Positions 1-6,595 are shown, numbered from the stretch's first letter. The stretch: 10,214 nt of DNA from CAZAQS01 sp964486825 (GCA_964486825.1 CAZAQS010000168.1:1-10214), one strand, 5' to 3'. Notes: generated from the sequence alone by a model not told the origin. Program-made: numbers and translations.

Positions 1-297
1 CATTGGCTTTTCGCACATAATATGCTTATTGGCGCGAGCAGCAGCTGTAACCAATTCAACATGTGATGCTACATCTGAAGCGATCGCAACGGCGTTAATA
101 TCTTGTCGATTGAGGAGGATATCGAGATCGATTGCGAAATCAGCGCTGGCTTCAAGAGCAAGCTTACTCCCTCGATTTTCGTCCCTATCCCAGACAGCCG
201 CGATCTCCATCTGTGGGATCATTTTGGCAACTTCAATCCATGCATGTACGTGCGGGTGGGCGCCACCTAAGATTGCGATATTTACTCGATCGTTCAT
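1..297 (-). CDS. Gfo/Idh/MocA-family oxidoreductase, N-terminal part (cut by window edge)
   Basis: This is the first 99 codons of a gene that continues beyond base 1. Reading from ATG at 297, residues about 6-13 form the first beta strand and a glycine-rich dinucleotide-binding turn (IAILGGAHPH). Residues 96-99 read EKPM, the hallmark of Gfo/Idh/MocA dehydrogenases at the end of the Rossmann half, just after the usual stretch DINAVAIASDVASHVEL. The start is supported by GGAG at 305-308, 7 bases upstream. Family members oxidise or reduce sugars, inositols or related polyols with NAD(P) in the cytosol; the substrate cannot be read because the C-terminal half is missing. The gene lies 51 bases downstream of the ROK kinase on the same strand, so it is probably co-transcribed in a carbohydrate pathway. 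Family assignment is firm; substrate is unknown. Confidence 0.88.
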   Translation of the reverse strand, partial: MNDRVNIAILGGAHPHVHAWIEVAKMIPQMEIAAVWDRDENRGSKLALEASADFAIDLDILLNRQDINAVAIASDVASHVELVTAAARANKHIMCEKPM

Positions 298-348
298 CGA
301 TTTTCTCCACGCCAATCTCTCTTGTAGAATTGTATTTGTCAAGGAGAA

Positions 349-1362
349 TTAGCTAATTTCCGGGTTCCGTTCGAACGCTTGCCAACCAAGCAAAGCGGCC
401 CCAACGACGCTGGCATCTCTTCCAAATTTTGCCTTTTCAATGGATGGGGTAAACGGAAATTCTTCTGGGCAATAGGTAGAGAGCACATGGCGTGCTGGAA
501 CAATTAGTAGGTCACCCGCTGCCGAGATAGAGCCACCAATTACAATCTTTTCTGGGTCTATCATCCGTATGACCTGTACCATTGCCAGGCCAAGCTTTTC
601 ACCAGCATGCTCAAGCACTGTTCTGGCAAGATCATTTCCGGACTCAGCCAACTCGATCACATTTCGTCCGCTGAATTCTTCGGATTGCTGATCGAGAAAT
701 TTACCTATTGAAAATTCATAAGGATTTTGACTTATAGCAGCTCTAAACGCTTCTGCCAGTGCCGTTCCTGATGCATATAGTTCAAGGCAGCCACGGTTCC
801 CACAGGAGCAAATCGGTCCCCGTGGGTCAACGCTGATATGGCCCAGTCTTCCCCCTCCGCCATGTCCTCCACTCAAGATTTCATTATTAGCGACGATCCC
901 ACCCCCAACGCCGGTTCCCAGTACGATGGTAACAAAATTTTCACAACCGCGGCCCACCCCTAGGTGATGCTCCGCCAATGCAGCCATACGACCATCATTC
1001 TCGATCAAGACCCGTACACCAAATCGGCTGGATAGAACCTGTGCTATCGGTAAATTTCGCCAGCCTGGAATCTCGGTTGAGATAAAGCGAACGAATTGAT
1101 TGTCAGCATCTACAATCCCTGGAGTAGCCACTCCAATGCCCATTAAGCAATTTTTGGATTTATCTAGTAACTTTTCAGCTAGTACGATCAATCTCTCCAA
1201 AACAGCGTTTCCACCTTCAGAAGCCAATGTATACTGGGCTTCCTTCGCTACGATTGATCCGTCCGCTGTCATTAATATCCCTGCCATTTTGGTACCACCA
1301 ACATCCAAACCAAGCGAGACCCTATCTTCTGATTGCGGCCGGTTATTTTTTTTTATATCCAT
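349..1362 (-). CDS. ROK-family sugar kinase (glucokinase-like) with altered ExGH motif
   Basis: A 337-residue protein, close to usual ROK kinase length, predicted to phosphorylate a hexose or related sugar in the cytosol using ATP. Residues 17-31 carry the phosphate-1 loop (LGLDVGGTK), 121-123 (END) contain the likely catalytic Asp123, 149-155 (GTGVGGG) form the second phosphate loop, and His175 with Cys185, Cys187 and Cys192 form the ROK zinc site (CSCGNRGC). The normally conserved Glu of the ExGH sugar-binding motif is Arg172 here (RLGH), which may mean a different substrate or an unusual enzyme. The ATG at 1362 has no clear Shine-Dalgarno sequence, but no better start precedes the phosphate loop. 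The gene follows the ROK regulator by 61 bases and precedes the oxidoreductase by 51 bases, so the three likely form one operon. Kinase activity is inferred from the intact ATP and Asp motifs. Confidence 0.88.
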   Translation of the reverse strand: MDIKKNNRPQSEDRVSLGLDVGGTKMAGILMTADGSIVAKEAQYTLASEGGNAVLERLIVLAEKLLDKSKNCLMGIGVATPGIVDADNQFVRFISTEIPGWRNLPIAQVLSSRFGVRVLIENDGRMAALAEHHLGVGRGCENFVTIVLGTGVGGGIVANNEILSGGHGGGGRLGHISVDPRGPICSCGNRGCLELYASGTALAEAFRAAISQNPYEFSIGKFLDQQSEEFSGRNVIELAESGNDLARTVLEHAGEKLGLAMVQVIRMIDPEKIVIGGSISAAGDLLIVPARHVLSTYCPEEFPFTPSIEKAKFGRDASVVGAALLGWQAFERNPEIS

Positions 1363-1423
1363 CGTTATCTTGTAGCCAACTTATAAAAAGACATCTCTTA
1401 GGCAGTATTTTCCCCATGCAGGA

Positions 1424-2647
1424 TTATGAACGAGTAGAACCCTGTTTTCTGATTACAAAAGCCGAAAGATATTCACCAACGGTATGCTGCGCAGCACCAA
1501 TTGCCGCATTGTATACCCGATCATCGCGAGCGAAACGAATGGTGAGATTGTCCCTAAGCAAGTTTATTAATCGGTTTCGAATCAAGTTATCCAGTTCTAT
1601 CTGTAACGGGACAGGTAGTTGACTGAGCAAACCTCCGATAACTATCAAGCGTACTTGAAAGATATTAACAAGGTTTGCAATTGCAATCGAAAGATAAGAA
1701 AGCATATTCGAGACAACCTCGTTGCATACACTCTCACCAGAAGCAGCAGCATCGCAGATAGCATAAAATCGTTCAATACGGTTTTCTATGTTGGAAATGT
1801 CTGCCAATAAGCCGACATGCGCTACGGTGGCGTATTTCTGATCGAATGCATGGTGTGCTGCCCGTAAAGAAGCAACTGTTTCCAGGCATCCCTGATTCCC
1901 GCAGCTACAAATTAATCCTTCTGGCACCACTGTAGTATGACCAATACTTCCGGCATTGCCGTAGGGCCCGGCATAGAAATCACCATTCAGAATCAAACTG
2001 GCCTTGACTCCTTCTGTGAATCCCAGGTAGAGAAAATTTTCTGGAATTGAGAATTTATTGAATTCCAATTCCGCTAGCGCCATACAATCCACATCGTTGG
2101 TTATTAGCACCGGTACATTAGTTTCTTGATGGAGGCGAGTAGCTAGAGGTACATTGTGCCAGGCTGGGTCACGCCCAATAGTTAGCACCGTACCCAGTTC
2201 ATCTAGGTATCCAGGCGCAGCAATCCCCAGTCCAACGACTTTCTCATCATCGAGTACCTGGCGAATGTGTCCAACATAGCGAATAATCTCTTGAATTGCT
2301 TGGTTTGAATTGAGGTTATAGTCTCTCGAGATTTGATGGTGCTCGATAATTTCCCCCACAAGATTGATAGTAACAAAGTGAATCTGTGGCAATTCGAGAT
2401 GTACACCTATCGCATAACCTCCATCTCCGTTTATGCCGTAGATGTTAGCTGGTCTCCCACCAGTGGATTCACGAGTGCCGATGATATGCACGAACCCTTT
2501 TCGCTCCAATTCACGCAATGCCCGACGGGTGGTTGGAAAGCTGGCATCCATCACTTCAAGCAGCTCCGAAAGAGACATGGATCGAGTGGAGAGCTCCCGG
2601 AGCATCGAAACGATAATATTTGGTTTAGTAGTATAAGTTTTTGTCAT
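1424..2647 (-). CDS. ROK-family transcriptional regulator (winged HTH plus sugar-sensing domain)
   Basis: A 407-residue protein with the standard NagC/Mlc/XylR-type layout. Residues about 8-70 form a winged helix-turn-helix (LSELLEVMDASFPTTRRALREL, ending in the typical wing STGGRPANIYGI), and the rest is a ROK domain. Asn184-Asp185 sit where kinases keep their catalytic Asp, and His237, Cys247, Cys249 and Cys254 form the zinc site. The ATP-binding DxGGT loop is degenerate (residues 79-90), and the ExGH motif reads SIGH (Ser234), so it is a sensor rather than a kinase. Such proteins usually repress sugar genes and release DNA when a sugar or sugar phosphate binds. It is first in a minus-strand operon with a kinase and an oxidoreductase, which are its likely targets together with itself. 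There is no good ribosome binding site before ATG 2647; the predicted 5' leader is only about 20-27 bases and AT-rich. Confidence 0.9.
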   Translation of the reverse strand: MTKTYTTKPNIIVSMLRELSTRSMSLSELLEVMDASFPTTRRALRELERKGFVHIIGTRESTGGRPANIYGINGDGGYAIGVHLELPQIHFVTINLVGEIIEHHQISRDYNLNSNQAIQEIIRYVGHIRQVLDDEKVVGLGIAAPGYLDELGTVLTIGRDPAWHNVPLATRLHQETNVPVLITNDVDCMALAELEFNKFSIPENFLYLGFTEGVKASLILNGDFYAGPYGNAGSIGHTTVVPEGLICSCGNQGCLETVASLRAAHHAFDQKYATVAHVGLLADISNIENRIERFYAICDAAASGESVCNEVVSNMLSYLSIAIANLVNIFQVRLIVIGGLLSQLPVPLQIELDNLIRNRLINLLRDNLTIRFARDDRVYNAAIGAAQHTVGEYLSAFVIRKQGSTRS

Positions 2648-2672
2648 ACTTTATTAAAACATTTTATAAAAG

Positions 2673-2684
2673 TTATTATAATAA
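2673..2684. promoter_or_regulatory. AT-only palindrome over the -10 region, possible ROK operator
   Basis: TTATTATAATAA at 2673-2684 is a perfect 12-base palindrome over the regulator's -10 region. A second perfect palindrome, TTTTATAAAA, lies at 2662-2671, about one helical turn away. ROK repressors commonly bind AT-rich dyads and autoregulate, so these are candidate operators. Palindromes are frequent by chance in sequence this AT-rich, so confidence is low. Confidence 0.3.
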
Positions 2685-2709
2685 TATATAAATTAATCAC
2701 CCTTGTCAA
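2675..2709 (-). promoter_or_regulatory. Promoter for the ROK regulator operon
   Basis: Read on the minus strand, a perfect TTGACA (2709-2704) is followed after 17 bases by TATTAT (2686-2681). A perfect TATAAT (2680-2675) lies just beyond, although at a 23-base spacing. The first pair fits sigma70-type rules well and would start transcription about 2674, some 27 bases before the regulator ATG. The A+T-only character downstream helps melting. Inferred from sequence only. Confidence 0.6.
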
Positions 2710-2920
2710 GAATGAAACTGCTTTCCCGCGTACCGTACTTAAGCTCCCAGGATCCGCTCGAATACGCCCGCTTGCTTCTCTTTTGCGGCTATGGCTGCAT
2801 GCATCTTTCAAACCTACACCGAAAGGCTCGCCCGAAGCAAGGCATCCACCAGGTTGTGGTTTTCCCCGCTCCAACGCATTTCCCACTCGTAAATCCCTCA
2901 ATTTTTTAAGTTTTTTCCCA
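2710..2920. other. Intergenic stretch without recognised gene
   Basis: This part of the gap has mixed base composition, unlike the AT-only run at 2650-2700. I see no convincing gene: the open frames crossing it have no Shine-Dalgarno sequence and no family signature. Two T-tracts at 2902-2907 and 2911-2916 lie directly upstream of the ilv -35 box and could act as an UP-like element. No terminator, tRNA or known riboswitch was recognised. Confidence 0.5.
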
Positions 2921-2949
2921 TTGACAGTATGTATAAAGCCTGGTAGACT
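2921..2949 (+). promoter_or_regulatory. Promoter of the ilv-leu operon
   Basis: A perfect TTGACA (2921-2926) is followed after exactly 17 bases by TAGACT (2944-2949), a four-of-six match to TATAAT, with T-tracts immediately upstream. It is the best plus-strand promoter in the gap. It would start transcription near 2956, giving a leader of about 38 bases before the leader-peptide ATG and a terminated transcript of roughly 205 bases. The position relative to the leader ORF and terminator is what an attenuated operon needs. Confidence 0.65.
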
Positions 2950-2993
2950 TGGCCAATTATTCAAAAAACCTTGTCAGAGGCCGTTTTTTAAAA

Positions 2994-3110
2994 ATGCATC
3001 TTCTTTTCTCCATCATTATTCTGGTTGTCATCCTCGCTCTTATCCTTGGGATTAAGAGCCCGTTTCCCGTTGAGGTAGTCGCAGCCCTGGTCGAGAGAAA
3101 GAAACCATAA
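2994..3110 (+). CDS. ilv-leu operon leader peptide (attenuation sensor)
   Basis: A 38-codon ORF from ATG 2994 to TAA 3108-3110. Residues 3-20 contain 14 Ile, Leu or Val, including runs IIILVVIL (7-14) and LILGI (16-20). The tail from residue 21 is more polar and ends ERKKP. This matches the layout of known ilv leader peptides such as E. coli IlvL: a dense block of regulatory codons, then a short basic tail. Ribosome stalling at these codons when charged Ile, Leu or Val tRNA is scarce would be the signal, and the peptide itself need have no function. An AGAGG at 2976-2980 lies 13 bases before the ATG, a somewhat long spacing for a ribosome binding site. The ORF sits between promoter and terminator directly ahead of ilvD. 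An alternative reading is a small membrane protein, but the overlap with the antiterminator strand argues for a leader. Confidence 0.82.
   Translation: MHLLFSIIILVVILALILGIKSPFPVEVVAALVERKKP
3036..3059 (+). promoter_or_regulatory. Hairpin inside leader ORF (possible transcription pause hairpin)
   Basis: GCTCTTATCC (3036-3045) can pair with GGATTAAGAGC (3049-3059) over ten base pairs, with one bulged T at 3052 or 3053 and a three-base loop. It overlaps Leu and Ile codons 15-20 and the start of the tail. Position and strength suit the pause hairpin that keeps RNA polymerase in step with the first ribosome in attenuators. It does not overlap the antiterminator strand at 3071, so it is not a classical 1:2 competitor. 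Confidence 0.55.
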
Positions 3111-3143
3111 AAATAAATCAAAGAAGCTGAAAGGGCTACCTCA
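3071..3143 (+). promoter_or_regulatory. Antiterminator pairing of the ilv-leu attenuator
   Basis: TGAGGTAG (3071-3078) is exactly complementary to CTACCTCA (3136-3143), the 5' arm of the terminator, extendable by a G-U and a C-G pair to 3080:3134. Alternatively CCCT (3085-3088) pairs with AGGG (3132-3135) across a six-base bulge. The strand 3073-3088 thus repeats both halves of the terminator's 3' arm (AGGTAG, then AGCCCT), the expected sign of two mutually exclusive structures. A ribosome stalled on the Ile/Leu/Val codons upstream leaves 3071-3088 free, so the antiterminator forms and ilv is transcribed. A ribosome that reaches the stop codon sits between the two strands and favours the local terminator. 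The mechanism is inferred; the complementarity is seen directly. Confidence 0.75.
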
Positions 3144-3162
3144 CACAGGTAGCCCTTTTTTT
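3130..3162 (+). terminator. Rho-independent terminator (attenuator) ahead of ilvD
   Basis: AAAGGGCTACCT (3130-3141) and AGGTAGCCCTTT (3147-3158) form a perfect twelve-base-pair stem with loop CACAC, and the T-run continues to 3162. It is a textbook intrinsic terminator. It lies between the leader-peptide stop and the ilvD start on the same strand, which makes no sense as a gene end and is characteristic of attenuation. Confidence 0.92.
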
Positions 3163-3201
3163 ATACCTGTCCTCAAATCCTATTCAGCAGGAGAGCTGCG
3201 T

Positions 3202-4866
3202 ATGCGATCAGATGCCATCAAAGCAGGCTACGAGCGAGCCCCCCACCGGGCCTTGTTGAAAGCTGTGGGGATACAGGATGAGGATTTCTCAAAGCCCTTT
3301 ATCGCCATCGTCAACTCCTACGTCGATATCGTCCCAGGCCACGTCCACCTGCAGGAGTTCGGCAGGCAGGTAAAAGAAGCCGTCCGGGCCGCGGGCGGCG
3401 TGCCCTTCGAGTTCAATACTATCGCCGTCGATGACGGCATCGCCATGGGCCATGCCGGCATGAAGTTCAGCCTGCCCTCCCGCGAGCTGATCGCCGACAG
3501 CGTCGAAACCATGATCCAGGCCCACCAGTTCGATGGCATGCTTTGTATCCCCAACTGTGACAAGATCGTGCCGGGTATGGTCATGGCTGCCCTGCGCCTG
3601 GACATCCCGGCCATTTTTCTCTCCGGCGGGGCCATGAAAGCGGGCGTAACCCCGGATGGGGAGACCATCGACCTGATCTCCGTCTTCGAGGGAGTCGGCG
3701 CTTACCGGGCCAATAAGATCGATGCCGCCCGCCTGAAAACCCTCGAAGACTTCGCCTGCCCCTCTTGCGGCTCCTGCTCCGGGTTGTTCACCGCCAATTC
3801 CATGAACTGCCTGCTCGAAGTCCTGGGCCTGGCCTTGCCTTATAACGGCTCCGCCCTGGCTCTCAGCCCTGAAAGGGAAGCCCTCATCTCACAGGCTGCC
3901 CGCCAGCTCCTGCGCATGGTCGAAACCGGCCTCACGCCCCGCCAGCTCGTCACGCTCGAAGCCCTCGACGATGCATTTGCCCTCGATATGGCCATGGGCG
4001 GCAGCACCAACACCGTCTTGCACACCCTGGCCTTTGCCCACGAAGCCGGCCTCGACTACCCCCTCTCCCGCATCAACGCCGTGGCTGACCGCACGCCCTA
4101 CCTGACCAAGATCAGCCCATCCGGCCAATGGCATATCCAGGACCTGCACCGCGCCGGCGGCGTCCCGGCCCTGCTCAACGAGCTTTCTAAGCTGGACGGG
4201 TTGCTCCACCTGGAGCGCCCAACCGTATCCAGCGCCTCCCTGGGGGCCTCCATTGCCGGCTTGAGCGTGCAAGATGAGCAGGTCATCCGGCCCGTCGACC
4301 GCCCCCACCGGCCCGACGGTGGCCTGGCGATCCTGTTTGGCAACCTGGCCCCGGATGGGTCGGTCGTCAAGACCGGCGGGGTTGCCCCTCATATCCAGCG
4401 CCACAGCGGCCCGGCTCGCATCTATGAGGGCCAGCCGGCCGCCATGCAGGCCATCCTGGGCGGAGAGGTCCAACCGGGCGACGTCGTCGTCATCCGCTAC
4501 GAGGGCCCGCGCGGCGGCCCCGGCATGCAGGAGATGCTCTCCCCTACCTCTGCCATTGCCGGCATGGGCCTGGGCGAAAGTGTCGCCCTGCTGACCGATG
4601 GTCGCTTCTCCGGTGGCACGCGTGGCCTTTGCATTGGCCATATCAGCCCCGAAGCCGCTGCCCGTGGCCCGCTCGCCGCTCTCCAGGATGGAGATCTGAT
4701 CGATATCGACCTGCAGGCCCGTTGTATCGATGTTCGCCTTAGCCAGACCGAATTGCAGGCCCGCCTGGCGGCCCTGCCTTCCTTCCAGCCCCAAACGGAC
4801 AGCTCCTGGTTGCGCCGCTACGCCCGCATGGTGACCAGCGCCAGCCAGGGAGCTGTCCTAATTTAG
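3202..4866 (+). CDS. ilvD: Dihydroxy-acid dehydratase
   Basis: A 554-residue, full-length IlvD. It dehydrates 2,3-dihydroxyisovalerate and 2,3-dihydroxy-3-methylvalerate to the keto acids that precede valine/leucine and isoleucine. Visible motifs are NSYVDIVPGHVHL (38-50), VDDGIAMGH (76-84), CDK (119-121, iron-sulfur Cys and the lysine that is carbamylated in the family), PSCGSCSG (187-194, cluster Cys), GGSTNTVLH (266-274), PGMQEMLSPTSA (440-451) and LTDGRFSGGTRG (464-475, with probable catalytic Ser470). The N-terminal PGHVH replaces the PCN cysteine motif of plant and mycobacterial [2Fe-2S] enzymes and matches the E. coli type, known to carry an oxygen-sensitive [4Fe-4S] cluster; an O2-labile enzyme is thus likely. 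GGAG at 3190-3193, 8 bases upstream, fixes the start. It is first in the operon, 39 bases after the attenuator T-run, and 21 bases before ilvB. Confidence 0.97.
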   Translation: MRSDAIKAGYERAPHRALLKAVGIQDEDFSKPFIAIVNSYVDIVPGHVHLQEFGRQVKEAVRAAGGVPFEFNTIAVDDGIAMGHAGMKFSLPSRELIADSVETMIQAHQFDGMLCIPNCDKIVPGMVMAALRLDIPAIFLSGGAMKAGVTPDGETIDLISVFEGVGAYRANKIDAARLKTLEDFACPSCGSCSGLFTANSMNCLLEVLGLALPYNGSALALSPEREALISQAARQLLRMVETGLTPRQLVTLEALDDAFALDMAMGGSTNTVLHTLAFAHEAGLDYPLSRINAVADRTPYLTKISPSGQWHIQDLHRAGGVPALLNELSKLDGLLHLERPTVSSASLGASIAGLSVQDEQVIRPVDRPHRPDGGLAILFGNLAPDGSVVKTGGVAPHIQRHSGPARIYEGQPAAMQAILGGEVQPGDVVVIRYEGPRGGPGMQEMLSPTSAIAGMGLGESVALLTDGRFSGGTRGLCIGHISPEAAARGPLAALQDGDLIDIDLQARCIDVRLSQTELQARLAALPSFQPQTDSSWLRRYARMVTSASQGAVLI

Positions 4867-4887
4867 CCAAAGATTGGAGATCAGGTC

Positions 4888-6582
4888 ATGAAAATGAAAG
4901 GTGCGCAGATTCTTTGGGAATGTTTGCTCCGTGAAGGTGTGGAGGTGGTCTTCGGCTACCCGGGCGGCGCCAATATGCCCATTTACGACGCCATGTTGTC
5001 GTACCCCGTCCGGCACGTCCTGGTGCGTCACGAGCAAGGCGCCGCTCATATGGCGGATGGCTATGCGCGTGCCTCCGGGAAGGTAGGCGTCGCCATGGCC
5101 ACCTCCGGCCCCGGCGCCACCAACCTGGTCACCGGTATCGCTACCGCCATGCTCGACTCCTCTCCCATCGTATGCATTACCGGGCAGGTACACGCCAGCC
5201 TGATCGGTGGGGACGCCTTCCAGGAGACCGACGTGACCGGCATCACCCTGCCCATCACCAAGCACAATTACCTGGTTACCCAGGCCGATGAGATCGCCGG
5301 GGTCGTGCGAGAGGCCTTTTATATCGCCCGTTCCGGGCGGCCCGGCCCGGTCTTGATCGATATCTGCAAGAACGCCCAGATCGAGGAGGCAGTTTTCGAA
5401 TATCCCGAGCAGGTATCCCTGTACGGCTACAGCCCACAGACCCACGCTTCACCAGAGAGTATGCAGGCCGCCGTCGAGCTGCTGGAACGCGCCGAGCGCC
5501 CCCTCATCCTGGCAGGTCATGGGGTCCTGATCTCCGGCGCCGTCGACGAGCTGCGCGCCTTCGCCCGCAAGCTGGGTATCCCCGTTGCCAGCACCCTGCT
5601 GGGTATGGGTTGTTTTCCGGCTTCCGACCCCCTCCACCTGGGCATGATGGGCATGCACGGGGAGGCCTGCTGCAACCTGGCCATCCAGAATGCAGACCTC
5701 CTCATCGCCCTCGGCATGCGCTTCGATGACCGAGTCACCGGCAACCTGCGCACCTATGCGCCGCGTGCCCGCAAGATCCACGTAGAGATCGATCCCTCCG
5801 AGGTGCATAAGAACGTTCGGGTGGATGCGCCCCTGGTTGGCGACCTCAAGCACGTCCTGTCCGATTTGACCCCCCTCCTGGAAGAGACCCGCCATCCGGA
5901 CTGGATGGCGCAGATCGACCAGTGGCGGGCCGAGACCCAGGCGCGCGATATTCAGGCCTGGTCTTCTGACGAGAAGCTGTATGTCCCGCATATGGTACAG
6001 GCCATCTGGCAGGCCACCCAGGGCGCAGCTACCCTGGTCACGGATGTCGGGCAGCATCAGATGTGGGCTGCCCAGTACTACCGCTTCGAAGAGCCGTATC
6101 GCTTCATAACCTCCGGTGGAGCAGGTACGATGGGCTTCGGCTTACCGGCTGCCCTGGGGGCCTGGTTCGCTACCCCCGAGCGAGAGATCTGGGTCATCGT
6201 GGGCGACGGCGGCTTCCAGATGACCCAGGCGGAGCTGGCCACCATCGCCCACGCCGGGGCGGATATCAAAATCGCCATCATGAATAACAATTTCCTGGGC
6301 ATGGTGCGCCAGTGGCAAGAGTTCTTCTTCGAAAGCCGCTACTCCGCCGTCCAGCTTCATAACCCGGATTTCATCAAGATCGCCGAAGCCCATCGTATCC
6401 CCGCCCTGCGGGTCACGGAACCGGCTTCTGTCTCCCCCGCCATCGATTTCGCCCGCCAGACGCCCGGCCCGATCTTGCTGGAGTTCGTTGTCGAGAAAGA
6501 GGAAGCCGTCTATCCCATGGTTCCCACCGGCGCCGACCTGGACAATATGATCCGGCGCCCGATCCGCCAACCCGTCGAGTAA
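4888..6582 (+). CDS. ilvB: Acetolactate synthase (acetohydroxyacid synthase), large catalytic subunit
   Basis: A 564-residue thiamine-diphosphate enzyme of normal AHAS length. It condenses two pyruvates to 2-acetolactate, or pyruvate with 2-ketobutyrate to acetohydroxybutyrate, the first common step of valine, leucine and isoleucine synthesis. The N-terminal domain has GYPGG (23-27), catalytic Glu49 in RHEQGAAHMADGYARASG, and GPGATN (74-79); the middle FAD/regulatory domain follows from about 190 to 330. The C-terminal domain has TSGGAGTMGFGLPAALG (408-424) and the ThDP/Mg motif GDGGF (439-443) to NNNF (466-469), followed by GMVRQWQ, typical of AHAS rather than other ThDP enzymes. GGAG at 4876-4879 supports the start. 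It is encoded directly upstream of its regulatory subunit ilvN (13-base gap), with which it would form the holoenzyme. Confidence 0.97.
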   Translation: MKMKGAQILWECLLREGVEVVFGYPGGANMPIYDAMLSYPVRHVLVRHEQGAAHMADGYARASGKVGVAMATSGPGATNLVTGIATAMLDSSPIVCITGQVHASLIGGDAFQETDVTGITLPITKHNYLVTQADEIAGVVREAFYIARSGRPGPVLIDICKNAQIEEAVFEYPEQVSLYGYSPQTHASPESMQAAVELLERAERPLILAGHGVLISGAVDELRAFARKLGIPVASTLLGMGCFPASDPLHLGMMGMHGEACCNLAIQNADLLIALGMRFDDRVTGNLRTYAPRARKIHVEIDPSEVHKNVRVDAPLVGDLKHVLSDLTPLLEETRHPDWMAQIDQWRAETQARDIQAWSSDEKLYVPHMVQAIWQATQGAATLVTDVGQHQMWAAQYYRFEEPYRFITSGGAGTMGFGLPAALGAWFATPEREIWVIVGDGGFQMTQAELATIAHAGADIKIAIMNNNFLGMVRQWQEFFFESRYSAVQLHNPDFIKIAEAHRIPALRVTEPASVSPAIDFARQTPGPILLEFVVEKEEAVYPMVPTGADLDNMIRRPIRQPVE

Positions 6583-6595
6583 AAGGAGCAACCCT

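Noticed and set aside
2644..2964. 106-codon minus-strand open frame in the gap
   Set aside because: It would span the regulator's promoter and overlap its start. It has no ribosome binding site and a low-quality, basic composition without domain signature.
2333..3055. 240-codon plus-strand open frame across the regulator start and the gap
   Set aside because: It overlaps a well-supported ROK regulator on the other strand, has no ribosome site and shows no recognisable domain. It is in a different frame from the leader peptide.
2994..3110. Leader ORF as a functional small membrane protein
   Set aside because: The hydrophobic stretch could span a membrane, but its codons coincide with the attenuator architecture and the antiterminator strand, so the leader-peptide reading is preferred. 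It is not fully excluded.
2956..3201. T-box riboswitch as the control of the ilv operon
   Set aside because: A terminator precedes ilvD, but the conserved T-box sequence (AGGGTGGNACCGCG-like) and a specifier loop are not visible. The leader is short and contains a BCAA-rich ORF instead.
3889..4794. 301-codon antisense open frame in ilvD
   Set aside because: It is a shadow of GC-rich codon usage opposite a full-length, motif-rich IlvD. Similar long antisense frames occur opposite ilvB, ilvC and leuA.
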